A stretch of 64,000 nt of DNA from Sphingobium cupriresistens (GTDB taxonomy: Bacteria; Pseudomonadota; Alphaproteobacteria; Sphingomonadales; Sphingomonadaceae). Both the position numbers and the translations under genes were made by a program. The notes beneath the pieces were generated by a model. The model saw nothing but the letters and a program-made list of their open reading frames with translations. It did not search any database and was not told the origin of the DNA. Shown here one piece after another: positions 1-8,451 of the stretch; position 1 is the stretch's first letter; each line of letters starts with the position of its first letter. The DNA is taken from contig NZ_SEOO01000016.1 in the NCBI RefSeq assembly GCF_004152865.1, positions 33,554-97,553 on the forward strand, in the 5' to 3' direction.

Positions 1-206
1 CGTCCTCCTTCGTCGATCGTAATCAGGGGAAACTGATCTTTGACCGCTTGGCTGATCGGCAGGATGGTCGGCGAGCGAGCTGATCGGCCTCGAGCGGAGG
101 TGGGGTACTCGGGGGTTTGGTATCCCTTGCGGCCATTCTGATGAGAGCCTATATTACAGAGGCTTCATGACATCTGCGAAGGCTCCCGGCAGCGGAGACC
201 TTTCGC
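1..206. other. Non-coding left edge, possible oriT-side region
   Basis: I see no convincing gene in these bases. They lie directly upstream of a ribbon-helix-helix / TraD / MobF relaxase operon, which in MobF plasmids is a common place for the origin of transfer and relaxosome binding sites. No nic consensus or perfect inverted repeat could be identified by eye, so the oriT suggestion rests on position only. Confidence 0.25.
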
Positions 207-506
207 GTGACAAAAGTCAATTTTCGTGTCGATCCGGCATTGCACGACGCCCTGCAGCGACGGGCGTATGGAGCCAATCTCAGCCTGTCCGCCTTCATTC
301 GCCAGGCGCTCGAACAGGCAGTCGACAATCGCAAACGATACGTCTTTTCGTCGCAAGACGAAATCCTCGCAACCTCCATCCAGATCCTCTCGATCCTGGC
401 GACATCGGTCGGACGACGCTCGCCCGAAACGCTGGAGCAGGGGATGGCGCAGGCGCGCACTATCCTCGCCGAGCGTGGCCTCCTCGGCGAGGAGGAGGCG
501 CAATGA
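207..506 (+). CDS. Ribbon-helix-helix relaxosome-type accessory protein
   Basis: A 99-residue protein with a GTG start preceded by a purine-rich AGCGGAGA. The N-terminal segment (TKVNFRVDPALHDALQRRA) looks like the beta strand plus first helix of a ribbon-helix-helix DNA-binding fold, and SLSAFIRQALEQAV fits the second helix. The rest is helical. Its stop overlaps the start of TraD by 4 nt (ATGA), so it is the first gene of the transfer operon. Small RHH proteins in this position usually bind oriT and assist the relaxase or coupling protein (TraJ/MobC-like). That role is inferred from fold and context. It could also autoregulate the operon. Confidence 0.7.
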   Translation: MTKVNFRVDPALHDALQRRAYGANLSLSAFIRQALEQAVDNRKRYVFSSQDEILATSIQILSILATSVGRRSPETLEQGMAQARTILAERGLLGEEEAQ

Positions 507-2596
507 GCATCTTTCGCAACGACACGCTGGGCTCGTGGACACGCGGAGGGCAGGCCATCGTCCACAATGTCCGCATGACCACGCAGGTCTTTTACCAGAC
601 GCTGCTCGCGGGGCTAATCATCTGGCTGGTCGGCACCGTCTGGTATGCGTTCGAGAAGTCGAGCGAATACGAGCGCTTCGTTCTGGTCAAGCTCGCCGAA
701 GCGATGATCAAGGTCGATGCGGCTGGTGGCACCAATGATCCGGTGCGGTTTCGTACTCCGCAAGGGCGCGATTACTGGACCTCGGCCGACTGGCTGGTCG
801 CCTCGACCCTCGCGAAAAAGACTCTCCACGCCTTCGAGGTCTATCTGCTCCACGGTGCGCTGATTTCGGGCCTGTTCGCGCTCGTCATGCTGGGCTGGGC
901 ATGGTTCTACTTTACCCGCACGGGGAGGGGGCTCGGCTCCAACGAATATCTGCGCGGCGCCCGCTTCGGGACGATCCGACAGGTGAAGCGTGCGCTGTGG
1001 CGACAGACAAAGGGGCCTTTGTCGATCGGAAACGTCCCGGTGCCGGAGGCCTACGAGCCCGAACATATTCTCCTGTGCGGCGCTCCCGGAACGGGCAAGA
1101 CCAACCTTATCGTCGGCATGCTTGAGGGTATCCGCAAGTCGGGAAGGCGAGCCATCGTCTATGATACGGCCGGCACTTTCGTCGAGAAGTTCTACCGGCA
1201 GGGCGCCGACATGCTGCTCAATCCGCTCGATCAGCGCACGGCGCGCTGGTCGCCGTGGGTCGATGTCCCGCGCGACTATCACTACGACCAGATCGCCGAG
1301 TCCACGATCCCCGACAAGCATGGCGATCCCTTCTGGGCCAAGGCCGCGCGCGGCACGCTGGTCGCGGTCATGCGCAAGCTCGCACGCCAGAAGCATACCT
1401 ATGTTTCGGTCCTGCTGGACCGGCTGCTCCGCTCGAAGCTCAAGGACCTCGCGGCATTCGTCTCGGGCACCGATGCGGCTGCCTTCATCAGCTCCGAAGG
1501 CGAACGGACGTCCGCCGGTATCCAGGCAGAACTCGCCTCGGTGATGCGCAGCTTCGGCTATCTGGACGATACCGAGGACGGCTTTTCGATCCGCGACTGG
1601 GTGGAAAAGGGTGCGGAAGGAAGCTGGCTCTTCATCACGGTGAAGGCCGACCAGCTTCCCTCGCTGCGTCCCTTGATCACGGTCTGGCTCGATATCGCCA
1701 TCAGTGCGATCATGAGCCTGGCGCCCGATCGCGACCGGCGGCTCTACTGCGTGATCGACGAATTGCCGACGCTGCAAAAGCTGCCGAGCCTATCGGACTT
1801 TCTCGCCCGCGCGCGTAAGTACGGCGGCTGCGGCATACTGGGTTTTCAGTCCTATCCGCAACTCGAAGCCACTTACGGAATCCAGGATGCGGCCGCGATC
1901 ACCGGCTATTGCTCTACCTGGGTTGCGTTGCGGGCGAATGACACCGCGACCGCCAGGCACGTCTCTGAAAATCTCGGCCAGGTCGAGCAGGTCGAAGCGA
2001 ACGAGGGCATGTCCTACGGCGTCAACGACATGCGCGACGGCGTCAACCTGTCGCGCATGCAGGTGACGCGGCCGCTGGTGATGCCGACCGAAGTCACTAA
2101 CCTGCCCAACCTCGTCGGCTTCCTGCGCTTCGGTCGCAACCTGCCCGTGGTGCGCTTCGACAGCCGGTTCAACGATGTGCCCTCCTTAGGGCCCGCGTTC
2201 ATCGAACGTACGACACCCCCCGATCAGATCGACAAGGCGAAGACGCTCGTGCGCATCGCTCATGCAGAGGCGCGCGTTCGTGAAGCGATCGAACGCGAGG
2301 CGGCGCAGGCGCCTACTCCTGCCCCAGACGGCGGCGGCCAGTCTGCGCCGGAACCTTCGGACATTCCGAATGTCGCCGCCCCGCCACCGTCCCAGCCGGA
2401 CCTGTTCACGCCGCCGGTTCCGCACATCGACCCGCAGCGCGTCGAAGACATATTGCTGAACGAGGAGAGCACGGAACTTCCCGCGCCCGCTCGCATGCTC
2501 TGGACGATACTTGCGGGCAGGCAGGGAGAAATCCGCTCCGATCTCGTCCAGCATGGGCGCGGGGACGGGCCGCGTGAACCGGCGAAGCCGGCATGA
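503..2596 (+). CDS. traD: TraD-like type IV coupling protein
   Basis: A 697-residue inner-membrane ATPase that would link the relaxosome to the type IV secretion channel. Two N-terminal membrane segments (about residues 32-48 and 115-135) are followed by a Walker A motif GAPGTGKTN near residue 193 and a Walker B segment RRLYCVIDELPTL near 412-424, as in the TraD/VirD4/TraG family. The C-terminal ~100 residues are Pro/Ala-rich and probably disordered. I chose the ATG at 503 because it overlaps the stop of the RHH gene (ATGA) and gives a normal N terminus. A longer in-frame extension upstream only shadows that gene. The stop overlaps the relaxase start (ATGA at 2593), indicating translational coupling. 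Confidence 0.93.
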   Translation: MSIFRNDTLGSWTRGGQAIVHNVRMTTQVFYQTLLAGLIIWLVGTVWYAFEKSSEYERFVLVKLAEAMIKVDAAGGTNDPVRFRTPQGRDYWTSADWLVASTLAKKTLHAFEVYLLHGALISGLFALVMLGWAWFYFTRTGRGLGSNEYLRGARFGTIRQVKRALWRQTKGPLSIGNVPVPEAYEPEHILLCGAPGTGKTNLIVGMLEGIRKSGRRAIVYDTAGTFVEKFYRQGADMLLNPLDQRTARWSPWVDVPRDYHYDQIAESTIPDKHGDPFWAKAARGTLVAVMRKLARQKHTYVSVLLDRLLRSKLKDLAAFVSGTDAAAFISSEGERTSAGIQAELASVMRSFGYLDDTEDGFSIRDWVEKGAEGSWLFITVKADQLPSLRPLITVWLDIAISAIMSLAPDRDRRLYCVIDELPTLQKLPSLSDFLARARKYGGCGILGFQSYPQLEATYGIQDAAAITGYCSTWVALRANDTATARHVSENLGQVEQVEANEGMSYGVNDMRDGVNLSRMQVTRPLVMPTEVTNLPNLVGFLRFGRNLPVVRFDSRFNDVPSLGPAFIERTTPPDQIDKAKTLVRIAHAEARVREAIEREAAQAPTPAPDGGGQSAPEPSDIPNVAAPPPSQPDLFTPPVPHIDPQRVEDILLNEESTELPAPARMLWTILAGRQGEIRSDLVQHGRGDGPREPAKPA

Positions 2597-5547
2597 TCCA
2601 GCCCCAGCGCCTCCATGGCAAACCCGCCAACATCACCCGCTATTACACAGTGGGCGATTACTACACCAAGGGCGGGAACGAACCTTCCGAATGGGCTGGG
2701 AAGCTGGCGGCCGATCTCGGTCTTTCCGGCGCCGTCGATCCGAGGGTCCTGCGAGATCTTCTCGCCGGAAAGATCGGCGACCAGCAGCTTGGACGTCACA
2801 GGGCCAACGGCGAAATCCAGCATCACCCCGGATGGGACTTCGCTGTCAACGCGCCCAAATCCGTCTCCATCATGGCGCTGGTGGTAGGCGATGAGCGTGT
2901 GCTCGCCACCCATGAGCGCGCCGTGACCGATGCTATATCGTACCTCGAGGAACAGGCGCAGCTGCGCCGGCGGGATGAAGGCAAGATCATCCATGAAACG
3001 ACCGGGAGGATCCTGGTCGCGCGCTTTACCGAGCACGGCAGCCGCGAACTCGATCCGCATCTGCACACCCACCTGGTCGTCCTCAACATGACCAATCGCG
3101 AGGACGGCGATCCAATGGTCAGCCTGGAAAGCCGGGTCATGTACGGGGAGCAGCGCGTCGCCGGACAGATCTATCGCAATGCGCTCGCATTCGGCCTGCG
3201 CGAGGCGGGCTACCGGATCGACTTCGATCCTCGCACGGGCCTTTTCGAAATGCGCGGCGTGCCGAAGGAACTGATGGAGACTTTCTCACGGCGCGCGGAG
3301 CAGATCGAGGAACATGCCCGCGAACATGGTCTGGTCGGCCAGAAGGCGCAGCGTGCGTCCTTCTATGCCACGCGCAGTGCCAAGGTGAAGATCGGCTACG
3401 ATACGCTGAAGGGTCAATGGCATCAGCGGTCCGGAAAGTTTCTCGGCCCGCTCGAACAGATCGCCGCTGCCGCCCGCGAGGAGGAAGGCGGCCATCGTGC
3501 GCCTACAGACCGCATTGCGGCGAGGGCCGCGCTGTTCGGCTTGCGGCAATTGGAGACAGCGGAAGCAGTCAATGACCTCGGCGATATAATTCGCACAGGC
3601 CTTGCCGCGCATGTGGGCGAAGTGCGGCTCCAGGATATCCGCCCCGCGATCCAGAACCATGAAGCCGTGCGCAAGCTTCTCCCGACGCACGAGCAGACCG
3701 GCGACCAGATTCTGACACGCGGACGCACCAGCCGCAGATCCTGGCGACAGGAACTCGCGCTGACCCAGCATATCGCGCTTGGACTGGGTGATGCGCACCC
3801 GATCGCGGTCAGCGGCCGTGTCCTGGCCGCGCTGGAAGGAGCCGGCCTCAATCCGGAGCAGGAGCGCGCATTGGTCGAAACCGCTCTTACCCGCGACCGC
3901 GTTACCGCGATCCATGGCGTCGCCGGCTCCGGCAAATCCACTCTTGTGAGAGTTCTTGGCGAAGCTTCCGAGCCGGGCACGACGCTGATCGCACTTGCCC
4001 CGACCTCGTCGGCCTCTGCGGAACTGGGCCAGAAAGCAGGTATATCATCGCATACCGTAGCGGGCTTCGTCGCCCGCGGGGGGCATGGCATCACCGATCG
4101 CCACGTGCTCGTGCTTGATGAAGCCGGGCAACTCGGCAACCGGCAGGCGCGCAGGCTCCTCGAGATCAGCAGGGCGACCGGCGCAAGGCTGCTCCTTCTG
4201 GGCGACGAAAAGCAGACGGGCGCCATCGAACAGGGCAAGCCGTTCTGGCTGATGCGCCGGCTTGGACTGCCGACGGTCGAATTGACGGAAGCGGTGCGTC
4301 AGGAAACCAGATCCATCAAGACCGCAGTCGCGCAGGCGCGCGCGGGAAACTTTGCGCAGGCACTCGCGAAACTCGACGGCGTCAACACGGCGCAGGACGG
4401 CGAGAAGATGGCCGAGCAGGTCGTGGAAAGCTGGATCCGTCTCAAGCCCGGCTCGCGCGCAGGTACGAACATCCTCGTTCTCGACAACGCCACGCGGCTC
4501 GTCGTCAACAGCAAGATCCGCGAAGCTCTCAGAAGCGAAGGGGGCCTGGCCGCCGAAGAGAGCCGTCTGTCTATTCTCGCGCCGGTCGGTTTCACCGATG
4601 TCGAGAAGCACATGGCGCGTTTCTATACGACCGGGCAGGTCGTGCGCTTCGAACGCGACGTCACGCAGCTTGGCGTGGCACGCGGCGCCGATTACCGCGT
4701 CACCGGGCTGGGAAGGGATAGCAACGGACGGCAGGTCGTTCGGCTTGTCGATGAGAGCGGACGCACGATCCGTTGGGATCCGCAGAAAACGCCGGCTCGC
4801 CATATCAACGTGTTCAATCTCGAGGAACGCGACCTGAGCCAAGGCGATCGCATCCAGTGGCGTCTCGTCAGCCGCGAGATTGATGTGCGTAATGCCGAGC
4901 GCGGCACCGTCGATAAGCTCGATGGCACGATGGCGACGATCCGCTGGGACCGGGACGGCCGAGTGCAGCAAGTGGATCTGTCCGGGTATAAGACCTGGGA
5001 TCATGGCTACGCGGAAACCGTGTATTCCTCGCAGTCCAAGACCTATCCCCGAGTGTTCGTGCTTGCTCCGGTCGAATCCCCGCTAGTGAACGCGCAGAAC
5101 TTCTACACCGCCATAACCCGCGCCATGTACGGCGTGAGGCTGTGGACCAACGACGTCAAGGGACTGATCTCCAAACTGGAGCGCCATTCCGGTGAAAAGA
5201 CCTCATCGCAGGAGGGGATGGGACGTATCAAGCATGACAGCGTTGGTTCCTTCGCAAGAAGACAGGATCACCGCCTCACAGGTCTCACGGCAGATCAGGA
5301 ACGAGCACGCGCTGAGCGCCGCGACCGGACGCTGGAGCGGCAGCTCGATCGCCGCGAGAGGCCACCTCGCGGACCTGCTGAGCATCTGACGGAAGGCGCG
5401 AGAAGTCTGTCTCAGGCGCTCGATCGCTTGCTTGGCGGGATCCTCGATCATGCCCGCGTTGCGAAAGGCGGACCGGAAGCGCAACCGCCACGACAGGAAA
5501 CCGCGCCCACGCATCGACCCGAACCTTACCCAGGGGTCGAACGATGA
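2593..5547 (+). CDS. traI: MobF-family conjugative relaxase-helicase (TraI-like)
   Basis: A 984-residue relaxase that would nick oriT and unwind the transferred strand. The N-terminal TrwC-type domain has paired tyrosines (ITRYYTVGDYYTKGG, residues ~14-28) and the metal-binding histidine motif HLHTHLVVLNM near residue 155. The helicase half has a Walker A motif GVAGSGKST near residue 443, a LVLDEAGQLG Walker B segment, and a C-terminal UvrD-like part including SKTYPRVFVLAP and NFYTAITRAM. It is shorter than F TraI, but the length is normal for TrwC-type relaxases. The start overlaps the traD stop and the stop overlaps the next start (ATGA at 5544). It appears intact. Confidence 0.93.
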   Translation: MIQPQRLHGKPANITRYYTVGDYYTKGGNEPSEWAGKLAADLGLSGAVDPRVLRDLLAGKIGDQQLGRHRANGEIQHHPGWDFAVNAPKSVSIMALVVGDERVLATHERAVTDAISYLEEQAQLRRRDEGKIIHETTGRILVARFTEHGSRELDPHLHTHLVVLNMTNREDGDPMVSLESRVMYGEQRVAGQIYRNALAFGLREAGYRIDFDPRTGLFEMRGVPKELMETFSRRAEQIEEHAREHGLVGQKAQRASFYATRSAKVKIGYDTLKGQWHQRSGKFLGPLEQIAAAAREEEGGHRAPTDRIAARAALFGLRQLETAEAVNDLGDIIRTGLAAHVGEVRLQDIRPAIQNHEAVRKLLPTHEQTGDQILTRGRTSRRSWRQELALTQHIALGLGDAHPIAVSGRVLAALEGAGLNPEQERALVETALTRDRVTAIHGVAGSGKSTLVRVLGEASEPGTTLIALAPTSSASAELGQKAGISSHTVAGFVARGGHGITDRHVLVLDEAGQLGNRQARRLLEISRATGARLLLLGDEKQTGAIEQGKPFWLMRRLGLPTVELTEAVRQETRSIKTAVAQARAGNFAQALAKLDGVNTAQDGEKMAEQVVESWIRLKPGSRAGTNILVLDNATRLVVNSKIREALRSEGGLAAEESRLSILAPVGFTDVEKHMARFYTTGQVVRFERDVTQLGVARGADYRVTGLGRDSNGRQVVRLVDESGRTIRWDPQKTPARHINVFNLEERDLSQGDRIQWRLVSREIDVRNAERGTVDKLDGTMATIRWDRDGRVQQVDLSGYKTWDHGYAETVYSSQSKTYPRVFVLAPVESPLVNAQNFYTAITRAMYGVRLWTNDVKGLISKLERHSGEKTSSQEGMGRIKHDSVGSFARRQDHRLTGLTADQERARAERRDRTLERQLDRRERPPRGPAEHLTEGARSLSQALDRLLGGILDHARVAKGGPEAQPPRQETAPTHRPEPYPGVER

Positions 5548-6133
5548 CATCTCATTTTACGCTGATGGTCTTGACCGCCGCGGCCTTGCTCTGGCTGGCG
5601 TTTGTGGTCCGCCGTTCCCGCATACCTGTGCGGCATCGCTGGCGAAGGCGGCAGGCGCGAACCATGGCCGAGCAGCTTCGCGGCCGGGATCGTTCCCAAC
5701 CGCCGCAGCTTCTCTATGCGCGCCTGCGGGCTATGGATCCACTCGCCTTCGAGGAACTGCTGCTCGAGAGTCTCGAGAGGCGAGGGCACAAGGTGACCCG
5801 GAACCATCGTTACACAGGCGATGGCGGCATCGATGGTCAGGTCGTAATCGAGGGCGCCATCTGGCTGATTCAGGCGAAACGCTACGCGGGTACTATTCGG
5901 CCCGATCATGTCGTTGCCTTCCAGACGCTGTGCCAGTCCCGCGGATGCCGCAGCCTGTTCATTCATACGGGACGGACCGGCCTCGAAGCCGAAGGGCTGT
6001 GAGTCACTCCGGCGCTGTCCGGATCACTTCCGGACGAGAGCTGCTGGCTCTGCTCAACGGTGAAGCGATACAAGGTCTGAGTGAAGTCATTGAACCGGCC
6101 GTTTCGATGCCAGGAAAAAGGAGAAGTGACTGA
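5544..6133 (+). pseudogene. Mrr-like restriction-endonuclease-fold protein, frameshifted near 5999
   Basis: The first frame (5544-6002) encodes an N-terminal membrane segment, then an Mrr_cat-type nuclease core with GDGGIDGQVV followed by WLIQAKRYAG, the D...QxK catalytic pattern. It stops at TGA 6000-6002 after RTGLEAEGL. Stepping back one base continues an open frame (VSHSGAVRITSGRELLALLN) that looks like the missing C terminus and ends at 6133. That second stop overlaps the next gene's ATG as TGATG, the spacing seen elsewhere in this operon. I therefore read one gene with a one-base lesion (or a sequencing error) rather than a short intact gene. No obvious slippery heptamer is visible at the shift point. 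Similar membrane-anchored nucleases occur in plasmid transfer operons; the role is unknown. Confidence 0.7.
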
Positions 6134-6633
6134 TGCCTCAGCATTGGCTGCTCATGCTCGCGTCTATGGTCAGCGTTGCGCTCTCGCCAGGCCAGGCGAC
6201 TGCACGGTCTCGAAACATGGTAGAGGAGCGCATCATTGGTGCCTGCATCCGCAAGGCATCGCTTGGGCACCCATGGCTCGAACGGACGCTGTGGGGCCTT
6301 CGCGATCAGGAGGCCGGTTGGCTCGGCGCGGAAGTTCGCAACAGCAATGGTTCGCACGATCTGGGGCCACTGCAGATCAACAGTTGGTGGGTGCCTCGCA
6401 TCGCGGCGAGCATGGGCAGGTCAGAAGGTCAGGTTCGTAATTGGCTGCGTTCTGATGCCTGCTTCAATGCTGAGGCAGCGCGCTGGGTGTTTTTGTCGGC
6501 GCTGAATTCGACTGGAGATTATTGGAAGGCGATAGGCGTCTATCATAGCCCGACTTTATGGCGGCAACGGCAATATTCGACCTCTGTCGCGACGCATCTT
6601 CGTGTGAGATTTGGCAAAGATGTATTTCGATGA
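6133..6633 (+). CDS. Lytic transglycosylase-like protein (VirB1/IagB type)
   Basis: A 166-residue protein starting at an ATG that overlaps the upstream stop (TGATG). The N terminus (MPQHWLLMLASMVSVALS) resembles a signal peptide. The SLT-like core includes LRDQEAGWLG, where the Glu would be the catalytic acid, followed by NGSHDLGPLQIN and a C-terminal GDYWKAIGVYHS segment, as in specialised transglycosylases of conjugation and secretion systems. The expected role is local peptidoglycan cleavage for assembly of the transfer channel. It closes the transfer operon; the rest of a type IV secretion system is not in this window. Confidence 0.82.
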   Translation: MPQHWLLMLASMVSVALSPGQATARSRNMVEERIIGACIRKASLGHPWLERTLWGLRDQEAGWLGAEVRNSNGSHDLGPLQINSWWVPRIAASMGRSEGQVRNWLRSDACFNAEAARWVFLSALNSTGDYWKAIGVYHSPTLWRQRQYSTSVATHLRVRFGKDVFR

Positions 6634-6725
6634 ATCATTATCTACATGTTGCGCAATATTAAAATGTTACTTCGGATATTCAAAAACACGAACGTACGAT
6701 AATTGCACTTATCACATAAGCGTAA

Positions 6726-6754
6726 TTGACGCCTTTCTATAAGGTGGGTATGTG
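6726..6754 (+). promoter_or_regulatory. Sigma70-like promoter before the recombinase unit
   Basis: TTGACG (6726-6731) and TATGTG (6749-6754) are separated by 17 bp, just after an AT-rich tract (6634-6725) that stands out against the GC-rich flanks. A Shine-Dalgarno-like GGAGGG follows at 6764-6769. The promoter is inferred from spacing and context. Confidence 0.45.
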
Positions 6755-6777
6755 CATCCCGGCGGAGGGCAGGGCAT

Positions 6778-6900
6778 TTGGACACTGAAAAGACGATATT
6801 CTGGTCATGGCAGAGCGATTTTGATGGGCGCGTGACGCGTGAGGCTATCTATGGGGTCGAACCGCACAGCTTCGACCAGATTGTCGCGCTGTCCAGATGA
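6778..6900 (+). CDS. 40-residue ORF coupled to the integrase
   Basis: A TTG start lies 8 nt after GGAGGG (6764-6769), and the stop overlaps the integrase ATG as ATGA (6897-6900). The peptide begins LDTEKTIFWSWQSDFDGRVT. The IFWSWQSD..RVTRE stretch resembles the first strand of TIR-like or nucleotide-binding proteins that open with a SWQSD motif, so this may be a remnant of such a gene reused as a leader. It may instead be a genuine small upstream peptide. Its translation probably sets integrase expression by coupling. The family link is only an impression from the motif. Confidence 0.45.
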   Translation: MDTEKTIFWSWQSDFDGRVTREAIYGVEPHSFDQIVALSR

Positions 6901-8099
6901 GCCTCCCAGCGCCCATCAGCAGCCGGCGAGGCCGACAGGCCGTCGACCTCGCCTGGGAGGTGACCAAGCTGAACTGCCGATCGCCAATCACGATCAACGC
7001 CGAGCTGATCGCCGCCTATCAGGCGGCATCCTCGCCGCATTCCCTGCGCGCGCTTGCCAGCGACATCGAGGCGTTCGACCATTGGTGCCGCCGAAACGGG
7101 CGCGTGACCTTGCCGGCGACTCCCGAGACGGTCGCCGACTATCTCGATGCCCGGGCAGGGCAGGGGGCGAAACCCGCCTCGCTCGGTCGCTACAAGGCGT
7201 CGATCGCCAAGATCCACCAGCTGCTCGACATCAAGGATCCCACCCAGGCCGAGCTGGTCAAGCTGCGGCTCCGCGCGATCCGCCGGGAGAAGGGCAGCAC
7301 GCAAGCCCAGGCGCGGCCGCTGCGGTTCAAGGGGCCGGTGCGCAATGTCGAGCGGGACGCACCCCGGGGGCTTAATGTGCGGGGGCTGCTTGAGGCCTGC
7401 GCGGATGATTTGCCGGGACTCAGGGATCGGGCTTTGCTGTCGGTCGCCTACGACACGGGCTTGCGCGCCTCCGAGCTGGTCGCGGTCGAGGTCGAGCACA
7501 TTGTGGACGCCATCGATCCCGAGGCGCGGCTGCTGACGATTTCGCGCAGCAAGGGCGATCAGGAGGGAAAGGGCGCGACCGCGTTCCTCAGCCCGCGCTC
7601 GGTGCGGGCGATCGCCGCCTGGACTGCGGCTGCCGACATCGAGGAGGGACCGCTGTTTCGCCGGGTGCAGGTGCGCCGCTACAAGGCGCGGGCCGCGGTC
7701 AAGGGGCGGCGGATCGAGACGATTTCTGGCCGCGAAAGCTGGGATCTGCGCAAGACGTTGCCGAAGTCGGCGGTGCTGGCGCGCACCGAATATGATGTGG
7801 GAGAGGGGGCGTTGCACCCGGGTTCGATCGGGCCGATCTGGCGGGCAATGATCCGGCGCGCCTTCGACAAGGGCGCGCTGAGCGACCTCACCGCCGATGA
7901 TCTGGCGCAGTTGCTCAAGGGCGTGAGCGCGCATTCGACGCGGGTGGGCTTGAACCAGGATCTGTTTGCGAGCGGCGAGGATCTGGCGGGGATCATGGAT
8001 GCGCTACGCTGGAAGAGTCCCCGGATGCCGCTCGCCTATAATCGCAATCTGGCGGCAGAGCAGGGTGCCGCCGGCCGCTTGATCGCGAAAATCGGGTGA
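6897..8099 (+). CDS. Tyrosine recombinase / phage-type integrase
   Basis: A 400-residue site-specific recombinase. The N-terminal SAM-like core-binding domain spans roughly residues 30-130. The catalytic domain shows the first Arg in DTGLRASELVAVEVEH, a HSTRVGLNQDLFA segment providing H-x-x-R, and a C-terminal AYNRN tyrosine. The start is supported by the ATGA overlap with the preceding small ORF. Such integrases occur on sphingomonad plasmids and islands, where they catalyse cassette integration or multimer resolution. No att core could be recognised nearby. It is followed by a ~350-nt region without a plus-strand gene. Confidence 0.9.
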   Translation: MSLPAPISSRRGRQAVDLAWEVTKLNCRSPITINAELIAAYQAASSPHSLRALASDIEAFDHWCRRNGRVTLPATPETVADYLDARAGQGAKPASLGRYKASIAKIHQLLDIKDPTQAELVKLRLRAIRREKGSTQAQARPLRFKGPVRNVERDAPRGLNVRGLLEACADDLPGLRDRALLSVAYDTGLRASELVAVEVEHIVDAIDPEARLLTISRSKGDQEGKGATAFLSPRSVRAIAAWTAAADIEEGPLFRRVQVRRYKARAAVKGRRIETISGRESWDLRKTLPKSAVLARTEYDVGEGALHPGSIGPIWRAMIRRAFDKGALSDLTADDLAQLLKGVSAHSTRVGLNQDLFASGEDLAGIMDALRWKSPRMPLAYNRNLAAEQGAAGRLIAKIG

Positions 8100-8204
8100 T
8101 TAGATCTTGAGCTGCGCACAATTAGGTATTTGTGACGGTGTTTGAAAATTCCGAGTGCGCCAGATCACGCGGATTAGCGTTCCAGCGAATGTCCGACGGA
8201 ATCG

Positions 8205-8238
8205 GAAAAGAAAACCCGCCCGTCTTTTGACGGGCGGG
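8205..8238 (-). terminator. Minus-strand intrinsic terminator
   Basis: A perfect 10-bp stem, CCCGCCCGTC (8215-8224) and GACGGGCGGG (8229-8238), has a 4-nt loop. Read on the minus strand it is followed by TTTTCTTTTCC, a good U-tract; on the plus strand there is none. It therefore terminates a minus-strand transcript, yet no minus-strand protein gene lies just upstream of it. Confidence 0.75.
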
Positions 8239-8418
8239 CAAGGAAAGGTGTCTACGTCTTACCGAGACTCCTTCGGGTCGCTGGCTGATGCTATGCCTTC
8301 GTGTTTCGGATTCAAGGCTAAACTAGCGGGGCTGAGCAGTTTCTCAGGCTGTGTACATCGCCGCGACCGACGACCTGGAAATATGCGCTAGCCTTGCGTT
8401 TATGCGCAATCATGATAG
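8239..8418 (-). ncRNA. Candidate ~180-nt minus-strand RNA
   Basis: This stretch has no convincing protein gene but ends, on the minus strand, at the intrinsic terminator at 8205-8238. Its other end abuts the palindromic operator of NO cassette 1, so a divergent minus-strand transcript could start there. The minus strand contains short self-complementary segments (CTGAG/CTCAG and GCCTT/AAGGC), consistent with a folded RNA. No known RNA family was recognised. It could alternatively be a relic of a removed gene's 3' end. Confidence 0.3.
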
Positions 8419-8435
8419 ATGTATTATATATACAT
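8419..8435. promoter_or_regulatory. NsrR-like operator of NO cassette 1
   Basis: ATGTATTATATATACAT is a perfect palindrome with ATGTAT/ATACAT arms and 17-bp length. It matches the layout of the known NsrR consensus (ATGYATTTnAAATRCAT), with small changes near the centre. It lies 16 nt upstream of the GTG chosen as haemoglobin start. Arms AATCATG (8408-8414) and CATGATT (8433-8439) extend the symmetry. Binding of an Rrf2/NsrR-type repressor here is inferred. Confidence 0.6.
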
Positions 8436-8451
8436 GATTGGAGCGCGAGTC

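Noticed and set aside
5990..6005. Programmed -1 ribosomal frameshifting in the Mrr-like gene
   Set aside because: No X-XXY-YYZ slippery heptamer and no evident downstream pseudoknot; a simple indel or sequencing error is likelier.
8155..8391. A 78-residue plus-strand frame after the integrase
   Set aside because: It spans the minus-strand terminator hairpin, has no ribosome-binding site and no family resemblance.
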